Part shown: piece after piece, positions 15,311-24,099 of the stretch
How positions within the stretch are numbered: the first letter of the stretch is position 1
How the letters are laid out: each line of letters opens with the position of its first letter
Source: Providencia sneebia DSM 19967
GTDB lineage: Bacteria > Pseudomonadota > Gammaproteobacteria > Enterobacterales > Enterobacteriaceae
DNA length: 64,000 nucleotides
Direction of reading: 5' to 3'
Assembly (NCBI RefSeq): GCF_000314895.2
Contig: NZ_CM001773.1
Coordinates: 1,012,489-1,076,488 of the forward strand
The notes under the pieces: generated by a model
Told to the model about the DNA's origin: nothing
Database searches by the model: none
Seen by the model: only the letters and a program-made list of their open reading frames with translations
Made by a program: the position numbers and the translations under genes

Positions 15311-15395
15311 TACTTCAAGCAATAATGATGTCTGCTTTTAGGACAATCCTCGTTTTGCCGCCTTGCCCCACCTCGAACTATTTAGAAAAAATCAA
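15311..15395. repeat. Palindromic intergenic repeat, deleted copy
   Basis: Left end (CTTCAAGC) and right half (CCTCGTTTTGCCGCCTTGCC, then ACCTCGAACTATTTAG) repeat the element at 15091-15206, but the central palindrome is lost. The stretch 15207-15310 between copies and 15396-15486 after them holds no gene that I can see. Confidence 0.65.
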
Positions 15396-15486
15396 TTTCT
15401 TAGTTAATTTTTATCAGTAACCTATCTATTCTATGATTTTCTTCTGTACCAATTTAAATCATTGATAAAAAATCAAGCAGATTTAT

Positions 15487-15723
15487 TTGATATTTTGTGG
15501 CTTTCCAGTAAATTCCCCTGAATTAGTCAAAAAAATAGAAGAGATAAAAAACAGTCGTCGATTCGATCTCAGTTTTGGCGGAAAAATTTATATGCGAGTG
15601 AGTGTTGAAAATGGCAAATTAATTGGTGAAGTTGAGAATGTAGACTTCAGCATCTATGACAGAAAGAATAAAGAAGTGATTTATAAATGGAATTATATGA
15701 CGGGAATACAGGAAAGTCGCTAG
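15487..15723 (+). CDS. Small unrecognised reading frame, possibly a gene fragment
   Basis: 78 codons starting at TTG (no ATG, no clear ribosome site), lysine- and glutamate-rich, with no signal peptide. The composition looks protein-like (ELVKKIEEIKNSRRFDL, YMRVSVENGKLIGEVENVDF), so it may be the 3' part of a degraded gene. It lies between repeat DNA and the convergent DgaF-like gene. I recognise no family. Confidence 0.3.
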   Translation: MIFCGFPVNSPELVKKIEEIKNSRRFDLSFGGKIYMRVSVENGKLIGEVENVDFSIYDRKNKEVIYKWNYMTGIQESR

Positions 15724-15738
15724 CACATTTTTCTGTTA

Positions 15739-15767
15739 CATGGTGGGATGAATACATTCCCACCATG
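15739..15767. terminator. Hairpin between convergent ends
   Basis: Inverted repeat CATGGTGGGA / TCCCACCATG with a 9-base loop between the small frame at 15487-15723 and the convergent catabolic cluster. It lacks a real T-run, so its role as a terminator is only likely. Confidence 0.5.
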
Positions 15768-15800
15768 AGCAAACCTAAATACAGCTCGACTAAATTATAA

Positions 15801-16541
15801 TTACGCTAATGCTTGTTTAACCATACTTAATAGTTTTCGCACATCATCAGGGCGTGTTTCGCCACTGTCTTTATCAATAATCGAGCTGTAAATATGCGGA
15901 ATGATTTTCTTCACGCCAGCATCCAGTGCGATTTGTAATATTTGTGAAAAATTCTCTAGGTCAATGCCGCCCGTAGGCTCAAGAGAAAAATCAAATTTAG
16001 CACAGGCTTCTGCAACTGCTTTATATTCTTCAATATGTGCAAGGCCTTTCATATTAAAGAATTTAATCGAGCTTGCTCCCATATCTTTTAACATCATAAT
16101 TGCCGTTTCAATAGGCACAATTCCATCAGGCGCTTGAGAGCTTAATGGACCCGTTGATATTTTAACCATACCAACAGTGCCGCTTGGTGAAACGAGTGCA
16201 TTTACAAATGTTTCATTTTGTCCAAGTAATGCACGGCTAATTGGAGCACCAGTAAACACTTGGTTGACATGTTGTGGCTGAAGCTCCTTAGAAATTAACG
16301 ACACCATGGTTGATTGATTCGGATCGCCAGCTCCAAGCCCAACAGATAATGCATTATGTGTTTCTTGTGCATAAATTCGCATATCAGCAATTGCGCTGTC
16401 TAAATCTGGGTAGTTTTTTGATAGCACACCTACGACAACATAAGTTTCCGCTGCTTCATAAATATCTTTCGCGTTTTTGTGGCTGCCTGCTAATACATTT
16501 AAGCAAACGCGTTGATGATAAAAATTTGGAGATAACGTCAT
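15801..16541 (-). CDS. dgaF: DgaF-type 2-dehydro-3-deoxy-6-phosphogluconate aldolase
   Basis: Probable class I aldolase cleaving KDPG to pyruvate and glyceraldehyde-3-phosphate, last gene of the cluster. 246 residues, TIM-barrel type with a lysine in SIKFFNMKG as Schiff-base candidate and EPTGGIDLENF at the phosphate-binding end. I recall this family as TIGR EF_0839/DgaF. The ATG at 16541 follows a GAAGGA site inside the dgaE end; the frame is open five codons more. Symbol by family likeness; substrate inferred from the neighbouring lyase. Confidence 0.85.
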   Translation of the reverse strand: MTLSPNFYHQRVCLNVLAGSHKNAKDIYEAAETYVVVGVLSKNYPDLDSAIADMRIYAQETHNALSVGLGAGDPNQSTMVSLISKELQPQHVNQVFTGAPISRALLGQNETFVNALVSPSGTVGMVKISTGPLSSQAPDGIVPIETAIMMLKDMGASSIKFFNMKGLAHIEEYKAVAEACAKFDFSLEPTGGIDLENFSQILQIALDAGVKKIIPHIYSSIIDKDSGETRPDDVRKLLSMVKQALA

Positions 16542-16542
16542 A

Positions 16543-17655
16543 TTAAATTCCTTCAACTAACAATTGGATTCGTTCAGCAATGACATCAAGCTGTTCATTA
16601 TTGACACTGCGGATATCGGCTTCGACTTTGCCCTCATTGGCTTTGTATTCACGAAAATAAATCGCAGTATCCCCTTGTTTTAATTCATTGATAATTTGGT
16701 GGGTGGTTTTGCCAATCGCTTTTTCATCAAAGCTAATTTCAGCGCGAGCAATATCTCGTCCAGCGGCATCCCAAACAATATGGGCAGAAATAGCCGGAAT
16801 AGCATTGAGCTTTTCAATAAAAGGCGTTAATCGATTAACCATTTCTGCGCCGGTTTCTTTGGTTGCCATTAAATATTGTTCAATGGCTAACGTTAAACCT
16901 AAAATGCCTTCTTTTCCGACTTTCATGGCGCGGCCAATGCCTTGGCTTTGGCGCTTAACCCATTCAACATATTGTTTCTTACCAAGAACTAAACCGCTGG
17001 TGGGGCCTTCTATCGCTTTGGCTCCACTATAAATAACCAAATCTGCACCGTCTTGATAATAACGCGTTAAATCCTCTTCAGCTGCGGCATCAACAATTAA
17101 AGGAACATTATGTTTACGTGCAACTTCTGCGGCTTCTCTGACACTTAGCATACTTTTTTGGACAGTATGGTGTGATTTAATGTAGAGAATTGCGACGGTT
17201 TGTGGCGTAATTTTGGCACTGAGCTGTGCACTTGTGCATTCATTTGCAAAGCCTGCTTCAATAACTGTGCCGCCACCTAATGTCACCATCGTATCGACAG
17301 GTGCCCCGAAGTTAACGTTATGTCCTTTTGGTAATACAATTTCACGAGGAATACTTTTTGATGAGGTATGTAGATTTAACAGTAAATCATCATCATCACG
17401 CGTAATAACCGCTGCTACAGCTTGGGCTATACCTGCTGAGGCGCAGGAAACGACGACAGCATCTTCAACATTTAATAATTTGGCAATGTAAGCGCCAGTC
17501 TTATTCACTAAATCTTTAATTTCAAAATAGTGATTTAATCCATAAGCAACACGTTCAATCACTTCGGGTGTTGGCGTAGAAACACCCAGTATCGTCATGC
17601 GCCCAGAAGCATTAATAACATGTTTTAAATCATATTTTTCATAAATTGATTGCAT
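16543..17655 (-). CDS. dgaE: DgaE-type PLP-dependent ammonia lyase
   Basis: SelA-like fold-type-I PLP enzyme; DgaE of Salmonella removes ammonia from glucosaminate-6-phosphate to give KDPG. 370 residues from the ATG at 17655, after a GAAGG site; the cofactor lysine is in YSGAKAIEGPTSG, the aspartate in PLIVDAAAEED. It overlaps the amidohydrolase end by 17 bases and is followed one base later by dgaF, so these three are translated as a unit. The actual substrate here is inferred. Confidence 0.85.
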   Translation of the reverse strand: MQSIYEKYDLKHVINASGRMTILGVSTPTPEVIERVAYGLNHYFEIKDLVNKTGAYIAKLLNVEDAVVVSCASAGIAQAVAAVITRDDDDLLLNLHTSSKSIPREIVLPKGHNVNFGAPVDTMVTLGGGTVIEAGFANECTSAQLSAKITPQTVAILYIKSHHTVQKSMLSVREAAEVARKHNVPLIVDAAAEEDLTRYYQDGADLVIYSGAKAIEGPTSGLVLGKKQYVEWVKRQSQGIGRAMKVGKEGILGLTLAIEQYLMATKETGAEMVNRLTPFIEKLNAIPAISAHIVWDAAGRDIARAEISFDEKAIGKTTHQIINELKQGDTAIYFREYKANEGKVEADIRSVNNEQLDVIAERIQLLVEGI

Positions 17656-18778
17656 GTTCAGTTTCACCTTCAGCTGGAATGATATGTTTTCCACCAATAA
17701 TTGCGGCGATAGGGATAAAGCGCTGTGTACCGATACGTTTTTCACCTTCAGCATCAGTGAGTTCTGTTTGTTCTTCTTTGAGATCAAATAATGTAATGTC
17801 AGCATCAAAACCCGGTTTTAGATAACCTTTTGCCGGAAGCGCGAGTAAATCTGCTGCTTTTTCAGTGACACAACGAAGAATTTTTTCAGCGCTAAAGCCC
17901 ATACATAAGAATTTAGTCATCACAAATGCTAGGCTATAAACGGGGCCATTGACGCGGTTGCGGTGATAAATATCAGAGCTAATAATATCGGGGTAAGTAC
18001 CAATTCGCATGGCTTGCTCAGCAACTTTAAAGCTAAAACTTTCACCACCATGTCCAACATCTAAGATGACACCACGGGCTAGCGCACGCGCGATAGAGGG
18101 TTTTAAATTACCCTCATGATCAAGAATGCGATTTGGCTTGCCATTAAAGCAATGAGTAATAATGTCACCACGGGTCAGAAGATCGGCAATTTCATCAATA
18201 TTAGGTGGATTATTGCCAATATGTACCATCAGCGGTAAATGATGTTTCTTTTGCATCTCTTTGGCTTTAATCAAAGGAGCAATGCCATTTTCACCTACTA
18301 CACTCTTACTCATTCGTGCTTTCATCCCAACAATAAAGCCTGTATGGCGCTCAATTGATTTTTGGAAACAAGTCTCGTCGATATTATTCATATCAGACAA
18401 CTCATTTTGAGCAATAATGCCAATACGTGAGATGTTTAATAGTGAGAAAACATTGGTTTGCGATTTTTGGGTTAATTGATAAAACTTGTCGATATCATCT
18501 GCGCCAACACTTCCAGCATCAACAAGAGAAGTGACACCTCCTGCTGCGCCTGCTAAGTCAGGGTCATCAAAATAGATTGGTGATTCAGCGAAACAGTGCG
18601 CATGGGAATCAATCCATCCTGCACTAACATAAGTTTTTCCTTCGAGATCAATCCATTTTTCAGCTTGTTGATTGCAGGCCTGTTCAGGGCCTGCCGCGAC
18701 TATTTTTCCATCTTTGATAAGAATATCGATAAGTTTTCCATCGATACATTTACCTTGTTTGATGATTAAAGAGTACAT
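17639..18778 (-). CDS. Amidohydrolase/deacetylase family metallohydrolase
   Basis: Amidohydrolase-superfamily enzyme, 379 residues, cytoplasmic. Metal ligands visible: SAGWIDSHAHCF (HxH), a lysine in GMKARMS, PLMVHIGN, ITHCFNG and the late aspartate region DIISSDIYHRN. Related proteins (EF_0837 type) are called deacetylases or dihydroorotase-like. The start ATG at 18778 has an AGAAGG site; an upstream extension of 22 codons runs into DUF4310 and is not real. In the cluster it would remove an acyl group from an amino-sugar acid before the DgaE-like lyase; this role is inferred. Confidence 0.85.
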   Translation of the reverse strand: MYSLIIKQGKCIDGKLIDILIKDGKIVAAGPEQACNQQAEKWIDLEGKTYVSAGWIDSHAHCFAESPIYFDDPDLAGAAGGVTSLVDAGSVGADDIDKFYQLTQKSQTNVFSLLNISRIGIIAQNELSDMNNIDETCFQKSIERHTGFIVGMKARMSKSVVGENGIAPLIKAKEMQKKHHLPLMVHIGNNPPNIDEIADLLTRGDIITHCFNGKPNRILDHEGNLKPSIARALARGVILDVGHGGESFSFKVAEQAMRIGTYPDIISSDIYHRNRVNGPVYSLAFVMTKFLCMGFSAEKILRCVTEKAADLLALPAKGYLKPGFDADITLFDLKEEQTELTDAEGEKRIGTQRFIPIAAIIGGKHIIPAEGETEHAINL

Positions 18779-18803
18779 AATTACCTTCTTTGTTATCTTG
18801 TTG

Positions 18804-19454
18804 CTAGGCGACGATAGGGAAGAAGTAGCCGAACAGCATTGCACCTAAAATAGCCCCACCAGCAACAGGCTTTTGCCAGACATAAAAGATAAGAGAACCA
18901 ATGAGCGAGCCAATCCCAATAGGAATTGAAGCTGTCATTGCAGCAAGAATAATTAATGGGCCTAAGAATCGACCGGAAGTGTTACCCGCGCCCATCATGA
19001 CATCTGCACCAAAGGTCGAGTTGGCTTGAGCAATAGTAAACTTACGGGCAAAGACAATCAGTAATCCGATCGCAACACCTAAAACTAAACCGGTAACCAG
19101 TGAGAGCCAGAAGTTTGTGACTAAAATATCCCAACCTGCGGCAAGAAATAGAGCGGGAACGCCTAAACCAATCCCCGTTTGTAGCGCACCACCAATATCT
19201 AAGATACCAACGAGTGATCCTTCAATTATCCGTGCAAATAAGAAACTGGCGCCGAATGCGGCAACTGCGCCATAAACGCCAGTATCAAGACCGGCCCGTA
19301 ACATGGCGACAAAGGCAACTTCGTTAAATGCGCCAAATCCATAGACGACGTACATATGTGTACCGGCAAAGATCCCTGCTGATAGCAAACCTACAAAGAT
19401 AGGGAAGGACCATTCTGCATACCAAAAGTCTTGTTTGTTGATTTCAGTTGTCAT
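18804..19454 (-). CDS. DUF4310 family membrane protein
   Basis: 216 residues, mostly hydrophobic, with about six to seven probable membrane segments and glycine-rich loops (VGILDIGGALQTGIGLGVPAL, GADVMMGAGNTSGRFLGP). I recall this as the EF_0832/EF_0833-type family found always with DUF4311, DUF4312 and SFCGS proteins. Starts two bases after DUF4311. A role as half of a transporter channel is inferred from that pairing; the family has no described function that I know. Confidence 0.8.
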   Translation of the reverse strand: MTTEINKQDFWYAEWSFPIFVGLLSAGIFAGTHMYVVYGFGAFNEVAFVAMLRAGLDTGVYGAVAAFGASFLFARIIEGSLVGILDIGGALQTGIGLGVPALFLAAGWDILVTNFWLSLVTGLVLGVAIGLLIVFARKFTIAQANSTFGADVMMGAGNTSGRFLGPLIILAAMTASIPIGIGSLIGSLIFYVWQKPVAGGAILGAMLFGYFFPIVA

Positions 19455-19456
19455 GA

Positions 19457-20248
19457 TTATTTCCCGCTCAGCAGTCCGTGGATGTACTCAAGCCATACAG
19501 GCTTATCGAGATGGAAAGATGTGATCATCTTCAGGTCAAATTCGCGGAAGAAGCCACTTAGAACAAATAGTAATACGACGGTAATCATCATTGTGCGGGT
19601 GATACGGTTCCAGCCGTTATCATCAACGCCTTTACCGATAAGAATACCGAGGACTAAACCCGGAATAGCATTACCCATGATAAGTTGTGCACAACCGCCA
19701 AAAAGTGTTGCCCAAAAACCTGAGCGGCGGCCTGCATCCATCGCGGCTAACCAGAAAATAACGGGCATCACAGTATTGACCAGCAGGTTGGCAGCAGGCA
19801 CAAGGACGTTAATCGCTGTTGTTTGTAATGATGCCGGCACTGCTGATGCGGTGGTATTTAAAAATGCCACAACAGCCGCGCCAATAATGGCACAGGCAAT
19901 CGCCATTTTTTTCGGGTTATATAATGTTTCTGCAACATTGCGATTTTTTGCTAATAATGCAGCCGCACCCCAGTTAGGGATAATTCGATGGTCAACATCT
20001 TGTGTAAATGCCCCAGCCGCAACGGAAGATGCCCATGCGTTGAAGAAAAAGCCTAAACCGAAAGAGAAGTGAGAGGCGGGGTCACCTTCACATGCGTTTA
20101 ATTCCCCGAGAGTACGAAATGCCCCCATACCTTGAACGGTAGGGGCATGGAACATTCGGGCTGCACCTGCACCAAGGCCAAAGCCACAAAGGGCGCCTAT
20201 AATGAGGGACATACCCAAAATTTCTAAGAAAGATGCAGTTTCACTCAT
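19457..20248 (-). CDS. DUF4311 family membrane protein
   Basis: 263 residues with several membrane segments and an N-terminal glycine-rich stretch (IIGALCGFGLGAGAARMFHAP). A loop carries FFNAWASSVAAGAFTQDVDHR. It is the larger of the two membrane proteins of the cluster and precedes DUF4310 with near overlap. Starts at the ATG at 20248 after GGAGGC. Function unknown; inferred partner of DUF4310 in substrate uptake. Confidence 0.8.
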   Translation of the reverse strand: MSETASFLEILGMSLIIGALCGFGLGAGAARMFHAPTVQGMGAFRTLGELNACEGDPASHFSFGLGFFFNAWASSVAAGAFTQDVDHRIIPNWGAAALLAKNRNVAETLYNPKKMAIACAIIGAAVVAFLNTTASAVPASLQTTAINVLVPAANLLVNTVMPVIFWLAAMDAGRRSGFWATLFGGCAQLIMGNAIPGLVLGILIGKGVDDNGWNRITRTMMITVVLLFVLSGFFREFDLKMITSFHLDKPVWLEYIHGLLSGK

Positions 20249-20274
20249 GGAAATGCCTCCAAACCTGATTGTTT

Positions 20275-20571
20275 TTATTGTTCTGTAAAGTCTATGTCGT
20301 TGACAGAAAGTAAGGTGACATCTAACGAAACGTCGAGTACGACTCTGAAATGTTCACGTTTGCGAGGAAGAAAAATAAACAGAAATTTTTCTATGCGTGA
20401 ACGCGAGTGTGCACTTACAACGGCAACATCCTTGGGTTCAATTCGCAGGATAATGTCATTGCTTTCTTTTAATACGGTGCGTTGAATCGAGTTCAAGGCA
20501 TCAGCTATTGCTTTTTGCTTGCTGTCACCTTGACCTGAGACACGCACAACCGTTTCGATAGACTTTTTCAT
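20275..20571 (-). CDS. DUF4312 family protein
   Basis: 98 residues, soluble, basic centre (FLFIFLPRKREHFRVVLDVSL). No catalytic motif that I can name. Its ATG overlaps the SFCGS stop (TAATG), so translation is coupled. Known to me only as a member of the same conserved cluster (EF_0831 type). Confidence 0.8.
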   Translation of the reverse strand: MKKSIETVVRVSGQGDSKQKAIADALNSIQRTVLKESNDIILRIEPKDVAVVSAHSRSRIEKFLFIFLPRKREHFRVVLDVSLDVTLLSVNDIDFTEQ

Positions 20572-20936
20572 TACGCGTCGCCGTATTTTTTGAGATAAGC
20601 TTTGACTAAACGCTCACCTAATTCTTCTTTATCCATAAAACCAAAACCGAGTACGGTGCAGCCGTCAGCAATTGCAGTTTCGCCTTCTTCAATAGAGCGC
20701 ATGCCATAGCGAGCTTTATAGCCATATTTTGTTTGTGCTGTGATGGCACCAGCGCCTCCGCTACCACAAAATGAGATCCCAAGGTTAGCGTGTTCTGCAT
20801 TCATGATGTCACCAAGTTTCATATCAGCAGCCACACCGGGAATAACAATGGCTTTGCCGCCAGCAGTCTCAATACCTGCTGCGACTTTTTGCCCTTTACC
20901 TAAACGATCTCCAATAGCGATTACGACTTGTTTCAT
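20571..20936 (-). CDS. SFCGS family glycine-rich protein
   Basis: 121 residues, soluble. It starts with a Rossmann-like strand (KQVVIAIGDRLGKGQKVAAG) and contains the name motif SFCGSGGAGA with a single cysteine on a glycine loop. The ATG at 20936 has a GGAG site; the TTG five codons upstream is unlikely. The size and the loop cysteine recall a PTS EIIB protein, but homology is not shown. Second gene of the cluster, coupled to DUF4312. Confidence 0.8.
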   Translation of the reverse strand: MKQVVIAIGDRLGKGQKVAAGIETAGGKAIVIPGVAADMKLGDIMNAEHANLGISFCGSGGAGAITAQTKYGYKARYGMRSIEEGETAIADGCTVLGFGFMDKEELGERLVKAYLKKYGDA

Positions 20937-20953
20937 AGTAATATTCTCCAAAA

Positions 20954-21292
20954 TTAATCATTAGAACGGATAACTTCAAAGTGAACTGAGAGCAAATAGG
21001 CCTCTTCTGGCTCTAACCCAGGAAGGGCATCGACAACACGTTGCGACAAAGCAATTGAGTGGTCAGATATTTCATCAAACAGGCTGATATCAACTTCGGG
21101 TAAAGATTCACCTGTTTTAGCTCTAGCTACCATGGCTCGAAGGTGAGATTCCAACATCTGTTGTTGTACTTCTGTGGTGTAACAACCTTCTAGCTGTAAC
21201 CAATCACTAATGATGGTCAATAGTTGTTGTGTGACTTCATTGATGTCGAGGTTATCTTCAGACATCTTGAAAATGGCAACGGATTTACTCAT
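20954..21292 (-). CDS. Single PRD-domain protein
   Basis: 112 residues, a stand-alone PTS-regulation domain (EF_0829 type) with the conserved histidine region YLLSVHFEVI at the end. It has no DNA-binding domain, so it may act by binding or phosphate exchange with the cluster regulator at 21859-23796; this is inferred. The start at 21292 has no good ribosome site; an internal ATG at 21265 is possible. First gene of the catabolic operon. Confidence 0.75.
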   Translation of the reverse strand: MSKSVAIFKMSEDNLDINEVTQQLLTIISDWLQLEGCYTTEVQQQMLESHLRAMVARAKTGESLPEVDISLFDEISDHSIALSQRVVDALPGLEPEEAYLLSVHFEVIRSND

Positions 21293-21390
21293 AAGGGTTT
21301 AAGATCCAAGCTAATAATGTAATGAAATTGCTTTGTTCCTTTCTTGCTTAATACCTTAGTGGTTTATTGATAGCTTTTGCAGATATTGAA

Positions 21391-21755
21391 TTTCCACTTA
21401 GAAGTGGAAATAAATTGGAAGGGTGATCTGGATTTGTGTGAGTAATATTTATGCAAATTGGAAATAAAATGGAAATTTAGCGATGTATCGCACTCGAAAA
21501 TAGCTATTTTTTCAGATGCGTTGACAATGAATTTATTTTAATTCAATGAATTACTAGAATTCAGTGTTAACCGGAAAAAATAGAGATTTACTTGTGGAAG
21601 TGGAAATTATAAGTGGAAATGGGAAGGTTTGGATATTTCCACTCATCTTCAACAACGTAGTAACGCGATTTATATCACAAAAGAAATAGATAGAATTGCG
21701 GCTATGATCACGCTAAATATTGTTATGACAACTTTTCCGAAAACAAGTGGAAGAT
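21391..21755. promoter_or_regulatory. Array of GTGGAAA sites (likely operators) upstream of the catabolic operon
   Basis: The 566-base spacer between the PRD protein and the regulator gene holds no reading frame but repeats GTGGAAA many times: a perfect palindrome TTTCCACTT-AG-AAGTGGAAA at 21391-21410, direct copies at about 21594-21633, an inverted TTTCCAC near 21636, and AAGTGGAAG near 21745. Such spacing suggests operators for the PRD regulator encoded just upstream. No sigma-54 promoter was found by eye. Confidence 0.55.
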
Positions 21756-21819
21756 AACTGGTTTTTGAGTACTAAATTTATGACGGATTAAATTATCTGT
21801 TTTGATACCTGAATTATTA

Positions 21820-21850
21820 TGAAAAAAATCGTGACCGTTCAACGGTCACG
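21820..21850 (-). terminator. Intrinsic terminator of the PRD regulator gene
   Basis: On the minus strand a perfect stem CGTGACCGTT/AACGGTCACG is followed by ATTTTTTT, nine bases after the regulator stop codon. It insulates the regulator from the operon downstream. Confidence 0.9.
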
Positions 21851-21858
21851 TGTGCATG

Positions 21859-23796
21859 TCAAAGAATACGTGCCAAGCTATCTTTCGCTATTACTTGGAA
21901 TTCATTGAAATTTTTGACTGTAACTAGCCTGCGGGTCGTTTTTTCTTTCACGAACGTTACAAATAAATCATAGATAGCCATGGCTTCTTCATAGTCCGCT
22001 TTACTGATGGCAAGTAGGAAAATGATATAAGCATTCTCTTTGGTCTCTTTATTCCATTCAATGCCTTTTGGGGCAACAATGGTGACGACTACCGTTTTGT
22101 TGGCGAGTAGACCCAAGGAGTGTGGTAGAGCAATTCCTTCTCCCAATAATGTTGAGACAATTGATTCTCTCTCCTGCAAAGAGGGATAAAAATCAGAGGT
22201 GACATAACCGTCTTGTTGTAATTTTTGGCACACGGTTTGAAATAATTCTTCTTGGGTAATTTTGTCATTAATGACCATGAAATAACGTTCATCAAAGAAG
22301 CGTTCAATAATATACGGACGGGTTTGGTCTACCATTGCTAAACGGCCAACTTGCTCTAATTGATAAGGCGTTGGGAAAGGTGCAATCTTAATAACTGGTT
22401 TGTTTTTTTCAGAAATTCGTACGGTGGTAATGACAAAATTCTCTTCCACTTTATCAAGGGATTCATACTCTTGTAAGGTTAACCCCCGGTTAAATTTTAA
22501 CTGAGGAAATTCGCGCATGATTTTTGATTCGACAACTCGAAATGTTGAATTCCCCGCATCAGTGACAACAAGAACCTCGGTTTGGCGAATGGAGCCTGCA
22601 CCATAATTTCTTTCTAAGCTAACGCCAATATGAACAGCAAGATAACCTAGTTCATCTTCATTAATTGGATGTGGTAATAATTTTTTGCTCGCGCTAGTTA
22701 ATGCGCTGAGAGTGACGTCATAGGCAAAAGGATAATACTGTTTTATATCACTGAGTAATGGATTTGCTGTAATGATATGGTATTGAAGCCGTGTCATTAA
22801 AGCGGCAATGTGAGTACTGAGATCTTTTTTGAGCTTTTCGTCATCACGTAGGTCATAATTATATAATTCATTAATATAATTAAGAATATATTCAACTAAC
22901 TCAATATGCCCATCACTTTTTTGCTGGGACTCATTTTGGTTACTAATGCGTTGGGCAATAATTTGGTCATGCAGGTAACTTTGTTCTGCTGTAGAAAGGT
23001 CACTTCCCAGAAAATAGATTAACCCTTTTGATATCTCATCACAGGCTTTTCGTAACGCATCTTCACTATCATGGCTATTGATTGCTGAAGTGAGTTCATG
23101 CCCTCTGGTAATACGTAAAATAGTGACCGCGCAGTTGAATACAAGATAAAGGTGGCCTTCATTACTTAAGCGAATATCGAATCGATTCATACTATTATAA
23201 AGAACTTTATCAATATACGTTAAATCGAGGTTATCTAAGCAATCAGGTTTAAATGCGGATAAATCTTGATTAATTTGTTGTGAAAAACGCCGCCAAAGTG
23301 TTTCGGTCATACAAGCACGAATTGCCCATTCATTGCCATTTAGGCGTATTCCTTGGTGTGGAATACTTTCCAGCAAGATTTGGTATTTTTGCAGATGTTC
23401 TCGGACAATCGCCATATCTTGTTGCAATGTGCCACGGCTGATAAACCACTCTTCGGCAATATCATCCAGCTTAACGGGTAAGGAAAGCATCAATAGCTTT
23501 AAAAGTAAGGCATCAACACGCTCTTTGCCTGTACGCGGAATGCGACTTTCCTCTTTATTTTGCTGAGTCAATTTTGCAAAACGCTCTTCATCCTCAATTT
23601 TTAGGCGATAACCTTGCCCACGTTCATAAATAATATGAGCACTATGATTTTGAATTAGCGCATTAATCTCATTGATATCTGAACGAATAGTTCTGGTTGA
23701 TACAGAAAAACGTTTTGCTAGCTCATCTTGAGGAATGACTTCATCGAAGATACTTGCGAAAATTTGATTAAGCCGCTGTTGAGTGAATAAAGCCAC
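21859..23796 (-). CDS. PRD-containing transcriptional regulator with EIIB- and EIIA-like domains
   Basis: MtlR/BglG-type regulator of about 645 residues. Order: HTH (about 5-60, DELAKRFSVSTRTIRSDI), second wHTH (about 85-150), PRD1 and PRD2 (about 185-410, with YLAVHIGVSLER), an EIIB-like domain (about 415-500) and a fructose/mannitol-type EIIA domain (about 505-645) with active-site histidine in GIALPHSLG. The EIIB part reads VVTDAGNST where a phospho-cysteine would sit, so it is not catalytic. No ATG: GTG at 23796 with AAAAGG site chosen; GTG 23802 possible. It probably controls the operon from the GTGGAAA sites according to PTS phosphorylation. Confidence 0.85.
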   Translation of the reverse strand: MALFTQQRLNQIFASIFDEVIPQDELAKRFSVSTRTIRSDINEINALIQNHSAHIIYERGQGYRLKIEDEERFAKLTQQNKEESRIPRTGKERVDALLLKLLMLSLPVKLDDIAEEWFISRGTLQQDMAIVREHLQKYQILLESIPHQGIRLNGNEWAIRACMTETLWRRFSQQINQDLSAFKPDCLDNLDLTYIDKVLYNSMNRFDIRLSNEGHLYLVFNCAVTILRITRGHELTSAINSHDSEDALRKACDEISKGLIYFLGSDLSTAEQSYLHDQIIAQRISNQNESQQKSDGHIELVEYILNYINELYNYDLRDDEKLKKDLSTHIAALMTRLQYHIITANPLLSDIKQYYPFAYDVTLSALTSASKKLLPHPINEDELGYLAVHIGVSLERNYGAGSIRQTEVLVVTDAGNSTFRVVESKIMREFPQLKFNRGLTLQEYESLDKVEENFVITTVRISEKNKPVIKIAPFPTPYQLEQVGRLAMVDQTRPYIIERFFDERYFMVINDKITQEELFQTVCQKLQQDGYVTSDFYPSLQERESIVSTLLGEGIALPHSLGLLANKTVVVTIVAPKGIEWNKETKENAYIIFLLAISKADYEEAMAIYDLFVTFVKEKTTRRLVTVKNFNEFQVIAKDSLARIL

Positions 23797-24099
23797 AAAC
23801 ACACCTTTTTTGACCAAAAAACAAAAACATAATGACCATAACAGATATTCTCTTGTATATGCAAAAGGATCTGGTTTTGGAAAAAATGGAACATAACTTA
23901 ATATTAAGCGGATTCGACTCTATCATAGAGTGGTCAATATATAGGGCATAGTAGATGTGAAATTTGCGGTTCTGTTCGCAAATTTAGGGCTGTTTTAAGA
24001 ATTTAGTTTGACTGGGATATTAAATTTCTGGCTAACAAACAAAGTGCTAGATATTTTAATATCCCTGAGTTTATAGAATCAGTTAATGAATTTTGCTGT

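Noticed and set aside
19431..20072. 213-codon plus-strand frame
   Set aside because: Antisense to the DUF4311 gene, which is supported by operon context and membrane-protein pattern.
21293..21390. Sigma-54 promoter for the catabolic operon
   Set aside because: No GG-N10-GC pair with the right flanks was found, and the regulator has no AAA+ domain of the sigma-54 activator type.
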